A DNA stretch of 7,672 nucleotides from positions 1 through 7,672 of the forward strand of contig CABQIW010000049.1 of the NCBI GenBank assembly GCA_902464295.1, in the 5' to 3' direction. The first letter of the stretch is position 1; the number at the start of each line of letters is the position of its first letter. The notes under the pieces were generated by a model. The model was not told the origin of the DNA. It saw only the letters and a list, made by a program, of their open reading frames with translations, and made no database searches. The position numbers and the translations under genes are program-made. Origin of the DNA: an uncultured Eggerthella sp. Its GTDB lineage: Bacteria > Actinomycetota > Coriobacteriia > Coriobacteriales > Eggerthellaceae. Positions 3,965-7,672 of the stretch are shown here, piece after piece.

Positions 3965-6871
3965 ATGAAAAAAATTAGCAAGGCGAAAAACAGCTTCGTC
4001 GCCCATGCAATTGTTGTGGCTGTTTCTTTATTCTTAGTTGCATTCTCGCTCAGCGCTCCAGGCGTTGCGTTCGCAGAAGATATCGAGGCTCAATCGAGCG
4101 AGCCTACTCAAACCGTTATCGACCAACCCGCTGTGGTGGCAGAAGCTACCCCTGCGGTTGAAGCTGTTTCTGTTCCGAGCGATCCCGCTCAAGTTCCGGG
4201 TGTTGAAGCTGTCCCTGGAAATTCTAGTGCTCAAAAATCTGAAGGCGCATCTTCCGCGCTCGATACTAATAAAAATACGAATGTGGAAAACTCTACCAGC
4301 AATCCTGCGGCATCGAGCGATTCTAATGCAACCGAGTTTTCCACAACGCAGGTAGAAGAGAAAGCTACGATCAAGCCCGCGGCTGATTCTCCCCATCGCG
4401 TTAATCTCTCTTTCAAGATTCTCTATCAAGGACAACAATTCACCGATGGATATGAGATCGGTCATAGTGACTCCGTGTCCTTCGTTTGCACCATGGGCGA
4501 TTCTCATGCTAGCACTGCTGCTAGCCATATGATCAGCATGGGCGATGTTCTGATTGAACGAGATGCTTTGGCGAAGTTCCTGAGAGAAGGCTACGAGATT
4601 CGCGGCTGGACTAAAAGTCTGCTTGCTGGTGCGGAGGTATATGGCTTCGACCGTGATGGCATAGAGTGCATGGATGGTGAAACCATCTATATCGTGGCAA
4701 CGTACGGTCCGGCGGCAAACCAATTCACCGTTAATTTCGATGCAATGGGCGGTTCGAACGCACCTGAGTCCCTCACCGAGGTCAGCACGGAAAACGAATA
4801 TACGTTTACCATCTCTGATGCGGTGCCTACGCGTGAGGGTTATAACTTTGTAGGCTGGAGCACGAATTCAAGCCTGCTGCCTCCTTATCTCAAGGCAGGC
4901 GATACGGTCACCGTCTCTGAAAACGATTCCTGTGCGATCACGCTCTACGCGGTTTGGGAGATCGCAAATAAAGTTGAGCTCGTTTACGCGGTCGACAATG
5001 TCCCGTATGGTGATCCTGAAGTTTTCGCAGAAAACACCAGCGCCATTGTTAAGGGCTGCGACTTCGTCAAGGAAGGCTACAAATTCATCGGCTGGAGTCG
5101 CTATCCGATGGATGATGTTGCTTCTTATAAAGAAGGCGACTCCATCATCATGGATGACAATATATGGCTTTACGCGGTTTGGGTAAGAACCTACACGGTC
5201 ACCTATACCGATGGTCAGGGTGGAACGGTCTTTGAAAACCAGGTCATCTCTGGCGTGGAAAGTGGCACGGGCACGCCAACATTCCCCGTTTCAAGGCCTT
5301 CCAGCATCGTGATCGATGGCAATACGTACGTCTTCAGCGGTTGGGATAACAACGCCGAGGTCGTGCTCGGGGATATGATCATCAACGCCATTTGGAAGTT
5401 GGATTCGAACGGCAATGGTGTAGCCGACGAAGATGAAGCCAAATTCAGCGTTACCTATACCGATGGTGTTGGTGGCACGGCGTTCGGTGATTATGTCATC
5501 TCGAACCTTCTCGTAAACACCGCCACGCCGCTCTATAGAGCACCAGAGCGCGCGGACTATATCTTCCAAGGCTGGTCTCCTACGGTAGCCGATATTATCA
5601 CCGGCAACGCGATCTACACCGCAATCTGGGCTGAGGACAAGAACAATAACAACATTCCCGATAGTGAAGAAGAAACCTACACCATCATCTTTATTAATGA
5701 TGTAACAGGCGCAACGCTTCAAACCACTCCAGGTGTTCTGGGTGGGCTTGATACGCCTCAGTTCGCAGGTCCCGCTCCGACCATGACGGGTTATGTTTTT
5801 GTTGGCTGGTCGCCAGCGCTTCCGCAGACGGTCGACCCGGCTGCTGCAGATGAGTTCGGCAACATCTACTACATAGCTCGTTGGGAAGTCGATGCGAACC
5901 ATAATGGTGTCGCAGATGTTGATGAAGCTCGATACTCCGTCATCTACTCCGATGGCGCAAATGGTTCGGTCTTTGCTGACCAGGTTAGCTCCGATCTGCT
6001 GAGCGGGCTTGCAACGCCGCAGTTCACCGGCTCAACGCCAGTTCGTCCGGGCTATATTTTCGCGGGCTGGTCGTCCAGCCCTGCTGGAACGATCGATCCA
6101 ACTGCTGCCGATAGTCTTGGACGCATCATCTACACCGCGCTTTGGGCGGCAGATGTGAACGGCAATGGCGTTGCAGATAGCGAAGAGCCAACGTATACCA
6201 TCACCTACACCGATGGTGCGAATGGCGCAGCTTTTGCCGATCAGGTTACCTCGGGCTTGCTGGGTGGTGTTGCTACACCGCAGTTCTCAGGCACACCTAC
6301 TCGTACCGGCTATAAGTTCGTTGGTTGGTCCACCGAGCCTGCTTCTACGGTTTCGGGTGATGTTGTTTACACGGCGCTGTGGGAGGCAGTAGAGCCCGAC
6401 CCAACGCCGGGCACCGATGACCCAACGCCGACCCCTGGTCCCGACGATCCCGCTCCGACTCCGGGCGAGGACGATGACAACACGGGTGGTAATGGTTCAG
6501 CCACCACGCCAGGTACTAACGAACCCGGCAACGTTACGCCTAATCCTGGTCCTGCAAACGGTACCACCACTCCTGGTGAAACCACTATTGCCGATGATGA
6601 GACTCCTCTCGCAGGCGGCGCAGGTGAGACCGAAGACGACCCCGCAGAGGGCGATGTGGCAGACGATACAGCGGTAGCTGATGAAGCAGCTGGTGCGATC
6701 GATGAAGCTGCAGATACCGAGATTCTCGATGATGAGAACCCGCTGGCAGCAGCTGATCATTCCAGCTCTTGGCTCAGCTGGCTGCTCACCGTTGGCCTGC
6801 TGCTCGTGGTTTGCTTCGGAATCTTCTTCCTCGTTCGTCGCAGGAAGAATACGCGTGAGCAAAATCAATAA
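3965..6871 (+). CDS. Secreted, membrane-tethered InlB-B-repeat surface protein
   Basis: This complete gene encodes 968 residues. Residues 1-37 are a signal peptide (MKKISKAK, hydrophobic core, cut after AFA|ED). Residues about 38-145 are a disordered Ala/Ser/Pro/Glu-rich linker. From 146 to 806 come about eight beta-rich modules of the InlB B / Listeria-Bacteroides repeat type, recognisable by GY.F.GWS followed by a terminal YTA(L/I)W or YAVW; the first module (146-250) is the most divergent. Four 12-residue Asp-x-Asn-x-Asn-Gly-type loops begin at residues 480, 558, 643 and 730, between modules 4-8, and look like calcium sites. A Pro/Thr/Gly/Asp stalk follows (about 809-930), then DDENPLA (922-928), a transmembrane helix (about 936-957) and the tail RRRKNTREQNQ. 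There is no LPXTG. It is probably a rigid surface stalk or adhesin; the partner is unknown. It appears monocistronic, with its own promoter candidate, ribosome binding site and terminator. Confidence 0.95.
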   Translation: MKKISKAKNSFVAHAIVVAVSLFLVAFSLSAPGVAFAEDIEAQSSEPTQTVIDQPAVVAEATPAVEAVSVPSDPAQVPGVEAVPGNSSAQKSEGASSALDTNKNTNVENSTSNPAASSDSNATEFSTTQVEEKATIKPAADSPHRVNLSFKILYQGQQFTDGYEIGHSDSVSFVCTMGDSHASTAASHMISMGDVLIERDALAKFLREGYEIRGWTKSLLAGAEVYGFDRDGIECMDGETIYIVATYGPAANQFTVNFDAMGGSNAPESLTEVSTENEYTFTISDAVPTREGYNFVGWSTNSSLLPPYLKAGDTVTVSENDSCAITLYAVWEIANKVELVYAVDNVPYGDPEVFAENTSAIVKGCDFVKEGYKFIGWSRYPMDDVASYKEGDSIIMDDNIWLYAVWVRTYTVTYTDGQGGTVFENQVISGVESGTGTPTFPVSRPSSIVIDGNTYVFSGWDNNAEVVLGDMIINAIWKLDSNGNGVADEDEAKFSVTYTDGVGGTAFGDYVISNLLVNTATPLYRAPERADYIFQGWSPTVADIITGNAIYTAIWAEDKNNNNIPDSEEETYTIIFINDVTGATLQTTPGVLGGLDTPQFAGPAPTMTGYVFVGWSPALPQTVDPAAADEFGNIYYIARWEVDANHNGVADVDEARYSVIYSDGANGSVFADQVSSDLLSGLATPQFTGSTPVRPGYIFAGWSSSPAGTIDPTAADSLGRIIYTALWAADVNGNGVADSEEPTYTITYTDGANGAAFADQVTSGLLGGVATPQFSGTPTRTGYKFVGWSTEPASTVSGDVVYTALWEAVEPDPTPGTDDPTPTPGPDDPAPTPGEDDDNTGGNGSATTPGTNEPGNVTPNPGPANGTTTPGETTIADDETPLAGGAGETEDDPAEGDVADDTAVADEAAGAIDEAADTEILDDENPLAAADHSSSWLSWLLTVGLLLVVCFGIFFLVRRRKNTREQNQ
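4400..6382 (+). repeat. Array of eight InlB-B-like protein modules
   Basis: Approximate module spans in residues are 146-250, 253-331, 335-406, 409-477, 492-555, 570-640, 655-727 and 742-806, each ending in a Trp or equivalent. From module 4 onward they mostly open with (V/I)TYTDG or a close variant. Modules 7 and 8 are most alike (YSDGANGSVFADQV versus YTDGANGAAFADQV). Modules 6 and 7 share a longer C-terminal variant, DP(A/T)AAD..G.I.Y. Such arrays often change copy number by recombination, though the DNA here is already diverged between copies. Confidence 0.88.
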
Positions 6872-6915
6872 TCGCTCATAGAGCGCACGAGCGCTAAATC
6901 GCATACGAGCAAGGT

Positions 6916-6939
6916 AAAGGGCACCATGCGGTGCCCTTT
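6916..6939 (+). terminator. Terminator hairpin of the B-repeat protein gene
   Basis: AAAGGGCACC (6916-6925) pairs perfectly with GGTGCCCTTT (6930-6939) around ATGC, 45 bases after the stop codon. The T-tract is limited to the TTT closing the stem, then CTCATGCCCATTTT. A smaller hairpin, AGCGC-acga-GCGCT (6882-6895), precedes it. Its position and symmetry make transcription termination the natural reading. Confidence 0.8.
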
Positions 6940-7241
6940 CTCATGCCCATTTTCCTGTGTGTAGGTCTGAACGTCCGAACACAGAGGTGAAGGACTCGCT
7001 GATTCGTCGCGTATGTCTATGCGCGCATTCGTGCTCTATGCTCAGATTTCTATTCCTGCGTTAATTCATGTGCGTGTTTTCTGGCTTCTCTTCGAGCTCC
7101 GTTCTTACGTTCGGGGCAGGGGATGGATTAGCCGTGCACCTGGTTGATCGGCGTGGAGTCTGCTCTGTTCATTCGTGATGATAGTTTGAAGGTTTTACGT
7201 TGCGGCTCACGTGTTTGCTGTGCACCTGATAGGCTTGCCCT
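6940..7241. other. Intergenic stretch, nothing recognisable
   Basis: No supported reading frame or RNA gene was found. GTGCACCTG occurs twice (7134-7142 and 7220-7228), the second copy 13 bases before the ATG at 7242, but a 9-mer pair over 300 bases could be chance. No good -35/-10 pair was identified. The promoter of the following gene presumably lies here. Confidence 0.5.
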
Positions 7242-7672
7242 ATGACTAAAACGCAAAACTCACTCTTAAACACACCACTGCGTTCGCCGGTCACCTTCCT
7301 CGGGGCACCTAGAAACCCAGTACCCGAGCAGGAGATCCCGCCTCTGCCGACGCCACGCGTTTCCCTAGGGTCTCAGCGCCTTGGGATGAAAACGACCCCT
7401 CTCGAGCGTTCTCCGCTGCTTGCGCTGCCAGCGCAGCCGCGCGAGAAACAACCGCTCCAACGCGTAGATTTACAAAAGCAATCGGTTGGTTTGCAAACGC
7501 TTTCTCTAGCTCCGATGGAGCTTTCTGCCACACCCATGCCTACGCAGAAATTGAAGCCCATGAAGACTTCTTCGTCGAGGCTAACCGCGAAGCTTGATTC
7601 CCCGAGCCCTTTTTCGCCTAAGTCAACGGCGAAGCTGGGATCCATGAAGCTTTCTTCACCTCGTGTTTCGCG
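7242..7672 (+). CDS. N-terminal part of a Pro/Ser/Lys-rich repeat protein (3' end cut by window)
   Basis: ATG at 7242 opens a frame of 143 codons that runs off the right edge. An in-frame TAG at 7230-7232 makes this ATG the first available start. The ribosome binding site is poor (only AGG at 7231-7233), so start assignment is moderate. The product begins MTKTQNSLLNTPLRSP and is rich in Pro, Ser, Leu, Lys, Gln and Thr, with no signal peptide or membrane span in the visible part, so it is probably cytoplasmic and disordered here. Degenerate 14-residue units at the end (TQKLKPM, TAKLDSP, TAKLGSM spaced exactly 42 bases) favour this frame over the overlapping minus-strand frames. I do not recognise the family. 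It could be the disordered leader of a larger protein whose domain lies beyond the window. Confidence 0.6.
   Translation, partial: MTKTQNSLLNTPLRSPVTFLGAPRNPVPEQEIPPLPTPRVSLGSQRLGMKTTPLERSPLLALPAQPREKQPLQRVDLQKQSVGLQTLSLAPMELSATPMPTQKLKPMKTSSSRLTAKLDSPSPFSPKSTAKLGSMKLSSPRVS
7497..7672 (+). repeat. Degenerate 42-base (14-residue) tandem repeat
   Basis: Units begin with Thr codons at 7542, 7584 and 7626, exactly 42 bases apart: TQKLKPMKTSSSRL, TAKLDSPSPFSPKS, TAKLGSMKLSSPRV. A related unit, TLSLAPMELSATP, starts at 7497 with one extra residue. The array continues to the window edge. The period is a multiple of three and conservation is at the residue level, which supports coding. Confidence 0.65.

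Noticed and set aside
4506..4528. Inverted repeat around two GCTAGC words inside the B-repeat gene
   Set aside because: A short bulged hairpin within a well-supported coding region, with no link to the GCTAGC palindromes of the terminator at 3304-3342 beyond a common 6-mer.
4034..4723. 229-codon minus-strand frame opposite the B-repeat gene
   Set aside because: It is antisense to a clearly coding frame with signal peptide and repeats; its composition is that of a shadow frame. The same holds for 95-748 and 5291-5902.
7134..7228. Two copies of GTGCACCTG as an operator pair
   Set aside because: A repeated 9-mer across about 300 bases is not clearly beyond chance and no promoter is visible next to it.
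7373..7645. Minus-strand frames at the right edge (7309-7533, 7373-7645)
   Set aside because: The + frame is longer, open to the edge, and carries a 14-residue periodicity that explains the apparent repeats on the other strand.
1..7672. CRISPR array, tRNA, rRNA, insertion sequence or attachment site
   Set aside because: No regularly spaced identical repeats with unique spacers, no cloverleaf-like segment, no transposase motif and no terminal inverted repeats were seen.

Overview
The window looks like a surface-protein region of a Gram-positive bacterium with roughly balanced G+C. The style fits an anaerobic gut or oral actinobacterium of the class Coriobacteriia. The reasons are very long secreted proteins with acidic Ala/Pro/Thr-rich linkers, an LPXTG anchor, repeats of the InlB B / 'YTDG...GYxFxGWS...YTAxW' type, and a C-terminal 'DDExPLA' + transmembrane tail. 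No phylogenetic marker gene is present, so the class is an inference and the genus cannot be called.

Layout, all convincing genes on the + strand. (1) Positions 2-2866 hold a cell-wall-anchored protein cut by the left edge; the window opens within its signal-peptide cleavage site. It has an acidic disordered linker, several Ig-like (BIG2-type) domains, a C-terminal module ending in an HFSSFILV strand, a Lys/Asp/Thr linker and an LPKTG sorting signal. An unusual 47-residue tail follows the sorting signal. (2) Positions 2867-3618 are intergenic and structured: an imperfect tandem duplication that overlaps the stop codon of gene 1, a perfect 16-bp hairpin, a canonical terminator, and three exact copies of TTTTCCACA, which resembles a DnaA box. 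(3) Positions 3619-3732 may encode a 37-residue single-span membrane peptide. (4) Positions 3733-3964 carry a candidate promoter and a strong ribosome binding site. (5) Positions 3965-6871 encode a complete 968-residue secreted, membrane-tethered protein with about eight InlB-B-like modules. The last modules are separated by EF-hand-like Asp/Asn/Gly loops that probably bind calcium. (6) Positions 6872-7241 contain a terminator and otherwise nothing recognisable. (7) From 7242 to the right edge runs the start of a Pro/Ser/Lys-rich protein built of degenerate 14-residue repeats.

How they fit together: genes 1 and 2 are probably independent transcription units, since terminators and a promoter candidate lie between them. 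Both products would be exported and displayed on the envelope by different tethering signals: LPKTG for a sortase, and DDENPLA plus a transmembrane helix. An adhesive or structural surface role is plausible for both, but no ligand or enzymatic activity can be read from the sequence. No sortase, mobile-element gene, CRISPR array, tRNA or rRNA was seen. The strongest candidates for something undescribed are the TTTTCCACA cluster with its 17-nt repeat, the calcium-loop/B-repeat alternation, the tail beyond the sorting signal, and the 14-residue repeat protein at the right edge.
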